Part shown: in pieces, positions 48,387 through 57,619 of the stretch
Layout of the letters: each line of letters opens with the position of its first letter
Position numbering within the stretch: position 1 is the stretch's first letter
DNA from: Sva-07 sp942492715
Lineage (GTDB): Bacteria > Actinomycetota > Acidimicrobiia > Acidimicrobiales > Ilumatobacteraceae
Length of the DNA stretch: 64,000 nt
NCBI GenBank assembly: GCA_942492715.1
Contig: CALOFW010000005.1
Coordinates: forward strand, 124,001-188,000
Direction of reading: 5' to 3'
Notes under the pieces: model-generated
Database searches by the model: none
The model's input: the letters and a program-made list of their open reading frames with translations, nothing else
Told to the model about the DNA's origin: nothing
Program-made: the position numbers and the translations under genes

Positions 48387-49832
48387 TCAGGGCGTGTAGG
48401 TGCCCAGCGAGCCGTTGTAGTCGACCGCGTCACCGGCCACCACGAACGCCTTGGCCGTGTCGTCCCAGCGCACGAGCTGCGTCGCCTCGGGATAGAAGGC
48501 GTCGTCGGCGTTCATCGAGGCAGTGATGCCGTCGATCAGGAGACCGGGCACGTAGTCGATGTTCCGGGCAGCATTGATGATTCCCGCTCGGCTGAGGTCA
48601 CCGGCTGCGAGCGCCTGCTGGGCGGCGTAGACCGCCAGCTCCATCGACAGCCAGCCGGCCAGCACGGACGTGTCGGCGGGGTTGGCATCGGGTGCGTAGG
48701 TCGCCATCGCCTCGAGGTAGGTCTGCACCGCCTCGTCGTCGGCGAACTGCTCGTCGCTGACGAACTTGACGTTGCTGGAGGTGTAGACACCGTCGCTGCC
48801 GCCGTTCTCGACGAGCGTGTCGAAGAACAGCGGGTTGGCGGCGGTCGCGGTCATGTAGACCAGCGGGTCGAAGTCGGGATTCGCCGCCTTGGCGTTGCCG
48901 AGCTCGGTCATGAACGCACTGGCCTGCCCGCCGAGACCGACGGCCAGGATCGCATCAGGGTTTGCCTGCACGAGGTTGGTCATCTGGCCACTCGGTGCAC
49001 CGGAGTCGGCCGGGTCGATGACCTCTTCGCCGATGATCTCGATGCCGTTCTCGTCGGCCAACTCCTTGAAGTTGTCGGCGTAGGACTGGCCGAATTCGTT
49101 GTTCACGTAGAACAACGCAGCCGTGGCGCCGTCGCCGGCCTCCTGCGAGATGAAATCGGCCCACACGCGCGATTCGATCGCGTACGGCACGAGCAGGCCG
49201 GTGGTCCACGGGTACTCGTCGATGTTGCCCCAGTCGGAAGCGCCGGTCGACGCCCACAGCTGCGGCACACACAGCGCGTTCACATCAGCCTGGATGGCCA
49301 GATTGCTACCGGAGCCGATGATGCCCGACAGCAGGTCGACCTCATCGTCGAAGATCAGCCCGTCGACGTTGGTCTTGGTGAGATCGGGGGTGTACTGGTC
49401 ATCGGTGATCACCAGTTCGACGGGCTCACCGTCCAGACCGCCGTTGTTCTCGTTGTACCAGTCGATGTAGGTCTGCTGGCCGTCACCGAACGGTGCGAAC
49501 AGCACGGCGGGGCCGCCGGACAGCGGGATCGAGGTCCCGATCTTGAGCCCACCCTCGATCGGAGCGGTTGCAGCGTCCGGGTCGTCACAGTTCTCGGTGT
49601 CGATGACGAACTCGGCGCCGGACGAGCCGCCGGCGTCCGGAGCGTCGGTCGAGTCGGGAGCGTCGGTCGACTCCGGAGCGTCGGTCGACTCCGGAGCGTC
49701 GGTGGCATCTGGTGCGTCGGTGGCGGCAGGCGCATCGGTGCCGCTCGACGAGCTGTCGTCGTCGCTGCCGCACGCGGCGAGCACGAGTGCGCCCGCCGCA
49801 GCGAGTGCAAAGAGCTTCTTGGTTCTGACCAT
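48387..49832 (-). CDS. livJ: Branched-chain/amide ABC transporter substrate-binding lipoprotein
   Basis: 481 residues. Signal peptide with lipobox (LVLAAC), then a flexible linker made of TDAP repeats (about residues 30-65), then a periplasmic-binding-protein type I fold (LKIGTSIPLSGGPAVLFAPF, LLSGIIGSGSNLAIQADVN, ALFYVNNEFGQSYADNFKE). It captures the substrate outside the cell and delivers it to LivHM. Last gene of the livGFHM-J operon, 46 nt after livM, and it ends in front of the palindromic terminator. Ligand could be branched-chain amino acids, amides or urea. Confidence 0.93.
   Translation of the reverse strand: MVRTKKLFALAAAGALVLAACGSDDDSSSSGTDAPAATDAPDATDAPESTDAPESTDAPDSTDAPDAGGSSGAEFVIDTENCDDPDAATAPIEGGLKIGTSIPLSGGPAVLFAPFGDGQQTYIDWYNENNGGLDGEPVELVITDDQYTPDLTKTNVDGLIFDDEVDLLSGIIGSGSNLAIQADVNALCVPQLWASTGASDWGNIDEYPWTTGLLVPYAIESRVWADFISQEAGDGATAALFYVNNEFGQSYADNFKELADENGIEIIGEEVIDPADSGAPSGQMTNLVQANPDAILAVGLGGQASAFMTELGNAKAANPDFDPLVYMTATAANPLFFDTLVENGGSDGVYTSSNVKFVSDEQFADDEAVQTYLEAMATYAPDANPADTSVLAGWLSMELAVYAAQQALAAGDLSRAGIINAARNIDYVPGLLIDGITASMNADDAFYPEATQLVRWDDTAKAFVVAGDAVDYNGSLGTYTP
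49630..49745 (-). repeat. Minisatellite encoding TDAP repeats in livJ
   Basis: Consecutive 18-bp units of the type GGAGCGTCGGTCGACTCC (plus strand) encode ESTDAP/DSTDAP/DATDAP in the linker after the lipid anchor. In-frame unit changes would only alter linker length. Confidence 0.75.
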
Positions 49833-49878
49833 GATCAGAGATCCCCCTCAGGTTGGTGGTGGTGTAGTTGGGTGTTCG

Positions 49879-51117
49879 TCACGTTGCCATTCCGGGCGGG
49901 TCCTCATCGGCCAGTCCGGGCGGTTCAGCAGGATCGATGTTAGTCGCCGCCTGCTCTGCGCCCACAGCCCCCGATTCGCCGAGCACCTCCGCCGACGGCA
50001 CGCCACCCGCGCCGAGTGGCACCCGCGGTACGACGAGAACCACTTTCGAGCGCCACATCCGCATGGTGCCGACGGCGCCGAACGGGACGAAGCGGGCGAA
50101 GAGGATCAACAACACACCGAACGTGACACCGCCCAAGCCATCGATCTTGGTGCCCTCGCCGACGAACCAACCGAGGAAGATGCTGCCCGACGGATCCTCG
50201 CCGACGCTGCGGGCGAAGTCGTTGACGAACACGTAGAACATGGCGCCGACGAACGGTCCCCAGTTCTGTGCGGCGCCACCGACCACCATCGCCACCAGGA
50301 ACGTCACCGATCCGAACAGCCCGAAGATGGGGACATCAGCTTCGACGAGCGTGAGCTTGAGCGCGAACAGCGAGCCGGCGACCCCGGCGATCGCCCCGGA
50401 CAGGCCGAACACGACGGTCTTGATCGAGAACAGGTTGACGCCCATGACAGCTGCCGCTGTCTCGTTGTCGCGCACTGCAACCATGGCCCGCCCGACGCGG
50501 CTTCGGATCAGTCCGGCCGACAGGATCGACACGACGATCAAGATGCCCAGCGACAGCCAGAAGAACCACGTGACCAGATCGGCGCGGCCCTCGAGGCCGG
50601 TCCACGACGGGGGCAGGTAGCTGAACCCCTTGATCCCGGTCGCCCCACCCGTGACGCCGGCGAACTCGTCGTACTTGAAGAACGCTCGTACAGCTTCGGT
50701 GAACACGAGCGTGACCAGCGCGAGGTAGATGCCCTTGAGGCGCAACGCCGGCACACCGACCACCATGCCGACCAGGAAGCACACGACCGCCGCCGCGAGC
50801 ATCGTCCAGCCCGGCGTCCAGATGTTGTCGGTGATGAACGGGGTCCAGATCCTCCCGGTGACGAGCATGGCCGAGACGAAGGCGCCCATGGCGAAGAACG
50901 CTGCTTGGCCCAGCGACAGCTGGCCGGTGTACCCGGTGATCAGATTCAAACCCGTCACGGCGATCGCGATGATCAGTGCGTCGGCGAGCAGGCCGAGGCC
51001 TGATCGGCTCCACTCCGTGACGGCGCGGTACATGAACAGCCCGACGCCGCCGAACAGCACTGCCCGACCGAGCCAGTTCTGCCAGCTTCCGCGGGTGTAG
51101 CGAACTGGGAGTTCCAT
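49879..51117 (-). CDS. livM: LivM-type ABC transporter permease
   Basis: 412 residues with about ten membrane helices. LSLGQAAFFAMGAFVSAMLV and VGVPALRLKGIYLALVTLVFTEAV are the LivM hallmarks, followed by SRVGRAMVAVRDNETAAAVMGVN, the coupling region. The C-terminal ~45 residues are a Pro/Glu/Gly-rich extension beyond the last helix. Start ATG 51117 overlaps the livH stop by one base (TGATG). Confidence 0.93.
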   Translation of the reverse strand: MELPVRYTRGSWQNWLGRAVLFGGVGLFMYRAVTEWSRSGLGLLADALIIAIAVTGLNLITGYTGQLSLGQAAFFAMGAFVSAMLVTGRIWTPFITDNIWTPGWTMLAAAVVCFLVGMVVGVPALRLKGIYLALVTLVFTEAVRAFFKYDEFAGVTGGATGIKGFSYLPPSWTGLEGRADLVTWFFWLSLGILIVVSILSAGLIRSRVGRAMVAVRDNETAAAVMGVNLFSIKTVVFGLSGAIAGVAGSLFALKLTLVEADVPIFGLFGSVTFLVAMVVGGAAQNWGPFVGAMFYVFVNDFARSVGEDPSGSIFLGWFVGEGTKIDGLGGVTFGVLLILFARFVPFGAVGTMRMWRSKVVLVVPRVPLGAGGVPSAEVLGESGAVGAEQAATNIDPAEPPGLADEDPPGMAT

Positions 51118-52007
51118 CACACGCGCTCCACTCTCTCGGAACCGAAGAGACCGGACGGCCTCAAGAGCAACACCCCGAGCAGGATCACCAGCATCACGGG
51201 GAACAGCATGTCGGCGCCGAGGAAGTCGACGTAACCGACGATGAACGCCTCGGTGAGCCCGATGATCAGACCGCCGACCACCGCGCCGACCGGCGAATCG
51301 AGCCCGCCGAGAACAGCCGCAACCGAAGCGAGCAGGAACGGGCTGAGCATCAAGGAACCGCTGAGGCCGGCCGAGGGTGCCAGCATCGCTGCGGCGAGCA
51401 CACCGATCGAACCGGCCAGGCCCCAACCCAGCACGAGCACCGTTCCGACACGGATGCCGACGAGGTTCGACGACTCCTGGTTGTTGGCGACCGCTCGCAT
51501 TGCGAGACCGATCTTGGTCTTGGCGAACAACAGCCAGAGCAGGAACAGCATCACGACGAGCACGCCGATCACACCGAGACGAGCGATCCGCACCGGTGCA
51601 CCGAAGATCGTCACGAAGTCGTCGGCGTCGTCGGGGAACACGCTCGGCAGGTTCCGGGCATCGACCCCCCAGATCATCGCCACGGCCTGGTTGACCGCGA
51701 GGAAGACACCGATCAATGCCACGATCACAGCGCCTGGATTGCGGTGCTCGATCGGGCGGACCACGACTCGCTCGACGCCGGCCGAAACGATGAAGCCGAG
51801 CATCATCGCGCAACCGATCGACAGCCAGACCGGCAAACCGGTCAAGGTGAGCGTCGACACGAAGAACGCTCCCATCGTGCCGATCTCGCCCTGGGCGAAG
51901 TTGAGCTGGCCCGTCGAGCGGAACACCACCACCAGCGCGAGCGCGAGCAGCGCGTAGATCGATCCATCGGCGAGACCGTTGACCATGCGTTCGATGAACA
52001 GTGACAT
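51117..52007 (-). CDS. livH: LivH-type ABC transporter permease
   Basis: 296 residues with about eight membrane helices. Begins LFIERMVNGLADGSIYALLALALVVVF and contains STGQLNFAQGEIGTMGAF and AMRAVANNQESSNLVGIRV, all typical of LivH. Forms the membrane channel with LivM. Its ATG overlaps the livF stop by one base. Confidence 0.93.
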   Translation of the reverse strand: MSLFIERMVNGLADGSIYALLALALVVVFRSTGQLNFAQGEIGTMGAFFVSTLTLTGLPVWLSIGCAMMLGFIVSAGVERVVVRPIEHRNPGAVIVALIGVFLAVNQAVAMIWGVDARNLPSVFPDDADDFVTIFGAPVRIARLGVIGVLVVMLFLLWLLFAKTKIGLAMRAVANNQESSNLVGIRVGTVLVLGWGLAGSIGVLAAAMLAPSAGLSGSLMLSPFLLASVAAVLGGLDSPVGAVVGGLIIGLTEAFIVGYVDFLGADMLFPVMLVILLGVLLLRPSGLFGSERVERV

Positions 52008-52726
52008 CAGTTGACCACCCCGAGGTAGGCCTCTTTGATCGTGTCGTCGGCGAGCAGTTCGTCGCCGGTTCCGGTGGCGACGATCGTGCCGGTCTCGAGC
52101 ACGTACGCCCGGTCGGCGAGCGCCAGGGACATGCCGGCGTTCTGCTCGACGACCAGCAACGACATGCCGTGCTCGTCACGCAGCGTGCCGAGCACCCGGA
52201 ACAGCTCCTTGGTGATCAGCGGTGCCAGACCGAGACTCGGCTCGTCGCACAGCAGGAGCTTCGGGCGGCTCATCATCGCCCGGGCCACCGCGAGCATCTG
52301 CTGCTCGCCGCCCGAGAGCGACCCCGCCTTCTGGTCGCGTCGTTCGCCGAGACGAGGGAACACGTCGAACCACCGATCGAGGTCCTCCTCGACCGAACCC
52401 TCGACCGTGTACCCGCCGGCGAGCAGGTTGTCCTCGACCGTCAGATCGGTGAACGTTCCGCGTCCCTGCGGAACCTGTGACACGCCCGCGCGAACGATGG
52501 CGTCGGGCTTCGATCCGGAGATGTCGGTTCCGGCGAACTCGATGCTGCCGTGACGGTCGATCATGCCCGACACCGCACGCATCGTGGTGGTCTTGCCTGC
52601 CCCGTTGGCCCCCAGGATCACCACGATCTCTCCCTCGCCGACGGTGAAGTCCAGGCCGTGCAGCACCTCCACCGGCCCGTAACCGGCGGTGAGGCCGGAG
52701 ACGGTCAGCAGTCCATCGCCGCTCAT
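52007..52726 (-). CDS. livF: LivF-type ABC transporter ATPase
   Basis: 239 residues. Walker A GANGAGKTT, signature LSGGEQQMLAVARAMM, Walker B LLLCDEPSLGLAP, and the switch His region replaced by VEQN as in other LivF proteins. Energises amino-acid uptake together with LivG. Its ATG overlaps the livG stop (ATGA). Confidence 0.94.
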   Translation of the reverse strand: MSGDGLLTVSGLTAGYGPVEVLHGLDFTVGEGEIVVILGANGAGKTTTMRAVSGMIDRHGSIEFAGTDISGSKPDAIVRAGVSQVPQGRGTFTDLTVEDNLLAGGYTVEGSVEEDLDRWFDVFPRLGERRDQKAGSLSGGEQQMLAVARAMMSRPKLLLCDEPSLGLAPLITKELFRVLGTLRDEHGMSLLVVEQNAGMSLALADRAYVLETGTIVATGTGDELLADDTIKEAYLGVVN

Positions 52727-53484
52727 GCCGGGGTCCCCAGGTACGCCTCGATCACCAACGGGTTGCGCTGCACCTCGCTGGGTACGCCTTCCGCGATCTT
52801 GCGACCGAACTCCATGGCGACCACCCGGTCGGAGATGCCCATCACCAACCCCATGTGGTGCTCGACGAGCAGCACCGTGAGGTCGTACTCGTCGCGCACA
52901 CGGCGAATCGTCGCTCCGAGTTCGTCGACCTCGTGGTGGGTGAGGCCGGCGGCCGGCTCGTCGAGGAGCAGCAGCTTCGGGTGCGCGGCGAGCGCGCGGG
53001 CGAGTTCGAGCCGCTTCAACGTGCCGAAGGGCAGGCCCGCTGCGGGGCGGAATGCCAGGTCGGCGAGGTCGAGCGAACGCAGGATGCCGAAGGCGTCGGC
53101 GGCGAGCGCACGTTCCTCCTTCGCGGCGCCGATCCGCGACATCGCCCGCAGGAAGCCGACGTTGCCGCGGTGATGGGCGCCGGTCATCGTGTTCTGCAGC
53201 AGCGTCATCGTCGGGAACAGCGCCAGGTTCTGGAAGGTGCGAGCGATCCCGAGGCCGGCGATCCCGTGCGCGGACACCTCCAGGAGGTCGTGGCCGTCGA
53301 AACGCACCCGACCGCGCGTCGGGTCGTAGATGCGGCTGACGACGTTGAACATCGTGGTCTTGCCGGCACCGTTCGGCCCGATCAACCCGAGGATCTGGCC
53401 CTCCTCGATGTCGAAGGTGAGCCCGTCGAGGGCGATGATGCCGCCGAACGAGACCGAGATGTCGTCGACTTCCAAGAGCGCCAC
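52723..53484 (-). CDS. livG: LivG-type ABC transporter ATPase
   Basis: 253 residues. Walker A GPNGAGKTT, GIARTFQNLALFP (Q-loop), a variant signature LPFGTLKRLELARALAA, Walker B LLLLDEPAAGL, and the switch segment VEHHM. LPFGTLKR in place of LSYGxQR is a mild departure from the family. First gene of the operon; GGGGGGAG lies before GTG 53484, so this operon has a conventional leader. Confidence 0.94.
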   Translation of the reverse strand: MALLEVDDISVSFGGIIALDGLTFDIEEGQILGLIGPNGAGKTTMFNVVSRIYDPTRGRVRFDGHDLLEVSAHGIAGLGIARTFQNLALFPTMTLLQNTMTGAHHRGNVGFLRAMSRIGAAKEERALAADAFGILRSLDLADLAFRPAAGLPFGTLKRLELARALAAHPKLLLLDEPAAGLTHHEVDELGATIRRVRDEYDLTVLLVEHHMGLVMGISDRVVAMEFGRKIAEGVPSEVQRNPLVIEAYLGTPA

Positions 53485-53677
53485 GTTGTGTTCTCCCCCC
53501 TCGCGACCGTCATGGCCGATCGTGTCATCCGTCACGTGTGGGCCATGACCGTAGCAGCGTTGCGGGAACCGACGAAGCCCACGTGCGGACGTCGACCCCA
53601 CGGGACGGTGCCGTCGAGTCACGTAAGAACCTGGTGAAGTCTCCGAGCGGTGCAGGACACCCGGAACGGTGCCCCCG

Positions 53678-53683
53678 TAGCAT
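53678..53683 (+). promoter_or_regulatory. Predicted -10 element TAGCAT
   Basis: TAGCAT ends 6 nt before ATG 53690, supporting the signal-peptide frame as the real start. Confidence 0.5.
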
Positions 53684-53689
53684 CGTCGC

Positions 53690-55301
53690 ATGGCACCGGG
53701 CCGCGCCCTCGCACTCCTCGCCGCGGGCGCGTTCGCCCTCACGGCGTGCGGCGTCGAGATGTCGGTCACCGCCGAGCGGGCCGATCGAATCGTCCTCGAC
53801 CCGACCGGGGTCGATCCGGGCAGCCCGGCCACCACCCCCGATCCCCCCGGCACCCCCACCCCCCGGCACCCCCGCTTCCCCCGGCACCCCCGCTTCCCCC
53901 GGCACCCCCACTCCCACTTCTCCCGGCACCACGGCACCGGACGACCCTGCAACTCCGCCGCCGGCGAGCGTTCCGTCCGATCCGACCGCGATCGACTTCG
54001 GTCCCGACAAACCGCCCCGCGGCTACGACGACTTCCTCCTCGCGGTGATCACCGACCTCCAACTGTGGTGGGAGGTCGAGTACCCGGCGATCTACGGCAC
54101 TTCGTTCCGCCGGCTCGAGGGCAAGGTGTACGCCGCATATCCGGGCCGGCCCGACGATCTCCCGGGCTGTGGTTCGCCGAGCACCACCTACGAGGAGGTG
54201 CGTCAGTACGTGGCGTTCTACTGCGGCGTCGGCGACTTCATGGTCTACGACGACAGCGCCGACGGGCTGCTCGCCGAGCTCGAACGCGAGTACGGTTTCG
54301 GCACGATCGGGACGGTGCTCGCACACGAGTTCGGACACGCGATCCAGCTCCGGGCCGGCAACCTCGACCGGGCGCTGCCCACGATCCTCACCGAGCAGCA
54401 GTCCGACTGCTTCGCTGGTGCCTGGTCGTCGCGAGTCGCCCGGGGCGAGTCACCGGTCCTGCGCTACACCGACGCCGACGTCCGCGCCGGGCTGATCGCG
54501 ATGACCAAGGTGAGCGACCCGGTGGGAACCGATCAGTTCGTCGAGGGCGGCCACGGCTCCGGCTTCGACCGCGTCGGTGCGTTCCAGGTCGGCTTCGCCG
54601 AGGGGCCCGCTCGCTGCGCCGAAATCCTCGACGAGCCGCTCCCGCTGGTACCGAACCAGTTCACCAGCGCCGACGCGGCGACCGGGGGCGACGCGAGGTT
54701 CGGTTACGGCGACGGCGAACTGCTCGCCTTCCTTCCCGAGGACCTCAACCTGTACTGGGACCAGCAACTCGCTCGGCAGATCCCGACACTCGACGCGTTG
54801 TCGCTCGTGGTCGTGCGTTCGCTCGACGACGTCCGGTGCAGCGATCTTCGTGGCGACTTCACCCGTGGCGCAGCGTTGTGTGCATCGACGCGTGAGGTCT
54901 ACTTCAACGAGCCGGCGGCCCTCGATCTGTACCGGTCGCTCGGCGACTTCTCGGTCGGGTATCTGCTGGGCATCGCTTGGGGCGAGTCCGTCCAGATCGC
55001 CCTCGGGTCCGAGCTCACCGGCGAGGACCGGGCCCTGCTCAACGACTGTCTCACCGGTGGATGGGTGCAGACGGTGATCCCGGTGCCCGACGGCCGGGGG
55101 TTCCTGACCCTGCCGGAACCGCGACTCGAAGCACGCACGTCGAGTGTGTCGGCGGGCGACCTCGACGAGGCGATTCAGACCGTGCTCCTCGTCGCCGATC
55201 TCGACGATGACGCCGACGAGGTCGGCAGCGCCTTCGAGAAGATCGAGGCGTTGCGGACCGGCGTCCTCGACGGCACCGACGCCTGCCTCGCCCAACTCTG
55301 A
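53690..55301 (+). CDS. Secreted neutral zinc metallopeptidase lipoprotein with a frame break in a C-tract
   Basis: The signal peptide and lipobox (FALTAC) are read from ATG 53690, but the catalytic part is one frame over. The switch falls in a Pro/Thr/Gly linker; removing one C from the C6 tract at 53859-53864 turns PTPRHPRFP into PTPGTPASPGTP and joins both halves into about 536 residues. The catalytic domain has VLAHEFGHAIQLR (HExxH) and EQQSDCFAGAW (third ligand), as in PF04228-type peptidases, and a long C-terminal helical part. Either a sequencing error, phase variation by slippage, or a recent mutation. Confidence 0.75.
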
Positions 55302-55317
55302 TCGAGCCGCAGCCCGA

Positions 55318-56277
55318 TCACCGAGTGGCGAGCCAGGTGGCGAGGAGTGCGCTCAGTTCGACGGGGCGATCGCCCTGGACGCTGTGGCCGGCGCCGTCGA
55401 CCACCTCGACCGTGAGCGTCCGCTGACGGCGCCGCGCCTCGGCAATGTCGTCGTCGTCGACCACGGGCGACAGCGAGCCACGAACCAGCATGATCGGGCA
55501 CGCGATCGCACCGAAGTGGTCCCACAGTGGCGACAACGTGTTCGGTGCCGGTTCGTCGGCGTTCTCGGTCGGGCCCGACTCGGTGTCGGCGACACGCGAG
55601 CGGGCTCGGCTGCCCCGGTCGTAGTTCCATTCCCACGATCCGTCGGGCAGTTGATGGGCGTTGTGGAGGATCCCTCGGCGCAACGACGACTCCGAGCGCG
55701 TCGGGTTGAACTCCATCGTGCGGGCGAGGAGCTCGTCGAAGCTCGCGAACGCCTGCGGGCCGTCCACGAAGTCGGTGACCGCCTTGGTCTTGACCGCATT
55801 CACTCCCGGCGTGATGTCGACCATCACGAGCGACCGCACCAGTGGAGGATGCCGGACCGCCAGCTCCATCGAGGTCAGGCCGCCGAGGGACATGCCGACG
55901 ACCGTCCGAGCATCGGGCGCATGGCACTCGACGACCTGGGCGAGATCGTCGGCGAGATTCATCGGCGTGTACGCCCCGTCCGAACGCCAATCCGAGTGAC
56001 CGTGGCCCGGGAGGTCGACGGCGAGCAGGGGGAGGCCGAGTCCGAGCGCAACGGTGTCCCAGGTGTGAGCGTTCTGCGCCCCACCGTGCACCAGGACCAG
56101 CTCCGGTGACCCCTCGCCCCATCGCAGCGAACTCACGATGCGTTCGTCGCCGCCGTCATCGCTGCGCACGGCGGTGTCGACCCGGGCGACCGGCGGGAAC
56201 TCGTCGATCCCCAGGTCGAACTCGTCGACGTTCTCGTGGAACAGGCCGAACTCGTCGTAGTCGCTCACGCCGTTCAC
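55318..56277 (-). CDS. Alpha/beta hydrolase
   Basis: 319 residues. ELVLVHGGAQNAHTWD (oxyanion HG), LLAVDLPGHGHSDW, the nucleophile elbow VVGMSLGGLTS, and the catalytic His in VVDGAGHSVQGDRP. The first ~65 residues are acidic and unrelated to the fold. Substrate unknown; candidates are esters, lactones or C-C bonds. GTG 56277 or GTG 56268 are both possible starts. Downstream of the L,D-transpeptidase on the same strand. Confidence 0.85.
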   Translation of the reverse strand: MNGVSDYDEFGLFHENVDEFDLGIDEFPPVARVDTAVRSDDGGDERIVSSLRWGEGSPELVLVHGGAQNAHTWDTVALGLGLPLLAVDLPGHGHSDWRSDGAYTPMNLADDLAQVVECHAPDARTVVGMSLGGLTSMELAVRHPPLVRSLVMVDITPGVNAVKTKAVTDFVDGPQAFASFDELLARTMEFNPTRSESSLRRGILHNAHQLPDGSWEWNYDRGSRARSRVADTESGPTENADEPAPNTLSPLWDHFGAIACPIMLVRGSLSPVVDDDDIAEARRRQRTLTVEVVDGAGHSVQGDRPVELSALLATWLATR

Positions 56278-56321
56278 GATGACACGGCTCGCGGCGTCAC
56301 GGCGAGCCGCGACGCGCTCGT

Positions 56322-57479
56322 TCAGCCGTCGGGCGGCGGGTCGGCCTCCGCCGGTGCCGCCACGGGAGCCGTCGTGGTCGTGGTGGTCGGCCGTGCGGTC
56401 GTGGTGGGAACGGCGGTCGTCGTGGCGGACGCCGTGGTCGTCGTGGGTGCGACGGTGGTCGATGGGGGCACCGTCGTGGTCGTGGTGGTGGTGGTGCTCG
56501 TGGTCGTCGTGGAGTAGTCCGGGTCGATGCGGTTGAAGTACGGGGGCTGGGCGCCGTAGTACTCCGGCTCCTGGACGCCGTCGAACACGAAGACCTGGTC
56601 GCCGAGCGTGGTCAGGTCCTGGAAGGTGGGCGACAGGCTGAGCGGAATGCGGATGCAGCCGTGCGATGCCGGGCGCAGCGGCACGTTGAGCGCTCCGTGG
56701 ACGGCGATGCCGTAGTTGAAGTACACCGGGTCCCACATGCCGCCGAGCGAACTCTGCCGCACGCCCTCGACCTCGCGGTCGAAGTTGTACACGCCGCCGG
56801 GCGTGATCGACTTGCCGCACTCGCCGCGCACCAGCGGTTCGTCACCGGGGTTGTTGTATTCGCCCGGGCTGATCGTGACCTCTTCGCACCACTCCTCGTT
56901 GTCGCCGCTCGACATGTGGCTGATCATCACCGGTGCGTCGTCGTGGAAGACGGCGATCACCTGTTCGGCCAGGTAGATCTCGGTGTGGTTGCGGGTCGAG
57001 TCGGGACGGCGAGGCTGGATGACGAACGGGTCCTGCATGTCGGCCCACATGGCCGGCGTGACCAGACCGTTCGGCTGGTCGTAGGGCACGCCGAGGACGA
57101 GCTTCTCGTAGGCCCACACCGCACGGCGGGTCTCGTCGCCGAAGTAGCCGTCGATCGGCCCGGGCCAGAACCCGAGATCGGTGAGGCGCTGTTGGACCTG
57201 GGCGACGTCGTCGCCGGCCATGCCCTTCGCGAGGTCGCGGTCGAGCTGGGTCTTGACGACCGGTGCGCTCGTCTCGACGGTTTCGATCACGGGGACCGAC
57301 GGGGGGATCGTGCCGGTCTCGAGATTGACCGACTCCGCGGTGACGGCGGGGGACGACGATTCGTCGCTGCCGCCACCGAGCGCGACCCCGGCGAAGACGA
57401 CTACGGCGAGCAGGCCTGCGGCACCTGCTGCAGGCATCCATCTACGGGCTTCGGGAGAGAGTCGGGGACGGTCGTTCAC
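56322..57479 (-). CDS. L,D-transpeptidase with peptidoglycan-binding domain
   Basis: 385 residues. A membrane anchor (AAGLLAVVVFAGVALG), a PG_binding_1 domain (about 82-125: KGMAGDDVAQVQQRLTDLGF), and a YkuD catalytic domain ending in HGALNVPLRPASHGCIRI, with the SHGC catalytic His and Cys. It forms 3-3 crosslinks in peptidoglycan outside the membrane. The last ~70 residues are almost only Thr, Pro, Val and Ala (TTTTSTTTTTTTT), a probable wall-spanning or glycosylated tail on an unusual, C-terminal side. GTG start. Confidence 0.92.
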   Translation of the reverse strand: MNDRPRLSPEARRWMPAAGAAGLLAVVVFAGVALGGGSDESSSPAVTAESVNLETGTIPPSVPVIETVETSAPVVKTQLDRDLAKGMAGDDVAQVQQRLTDLGFWPGPIDGYFGDETRRAVWAYEKLVLGVPYDQPNGLVTPAMWADMQDPFVIQPRRPDSTRNHTEIYLAEQVIAVFHDDAPVMISHMSSGDNEEWCEEVTISPGEYNNPGDEPLVRGECGKSITPGGVYNFDREVEGVRQSSLGGMWDPVYFNYGIAVHGALNVPLRPASHGCIRIPLSLSPTFQDLTTLGDQVFVFDGVQEPEYYGAQPPYFNRIDPDYSTTTTSTTTTTTTTVPPSTTVAPTTTTASATTTAVPTTTARPTTTTTTAPVAAPAEADPPPDG

Positions 57480-57619
57480 GGGGCGAGTGCTCGGTGTCAG
57501 GGGGCCGACCGGCAGCGGCTGTGATCAAACTACCAAGGCGAACCGTCGGCCGGGCCGCGGCCCCCCGAACTGTTCGAATCGGTTCAGGAATCCGATTCGA
57601 GGGCCTCGGTGGGGGCCGC

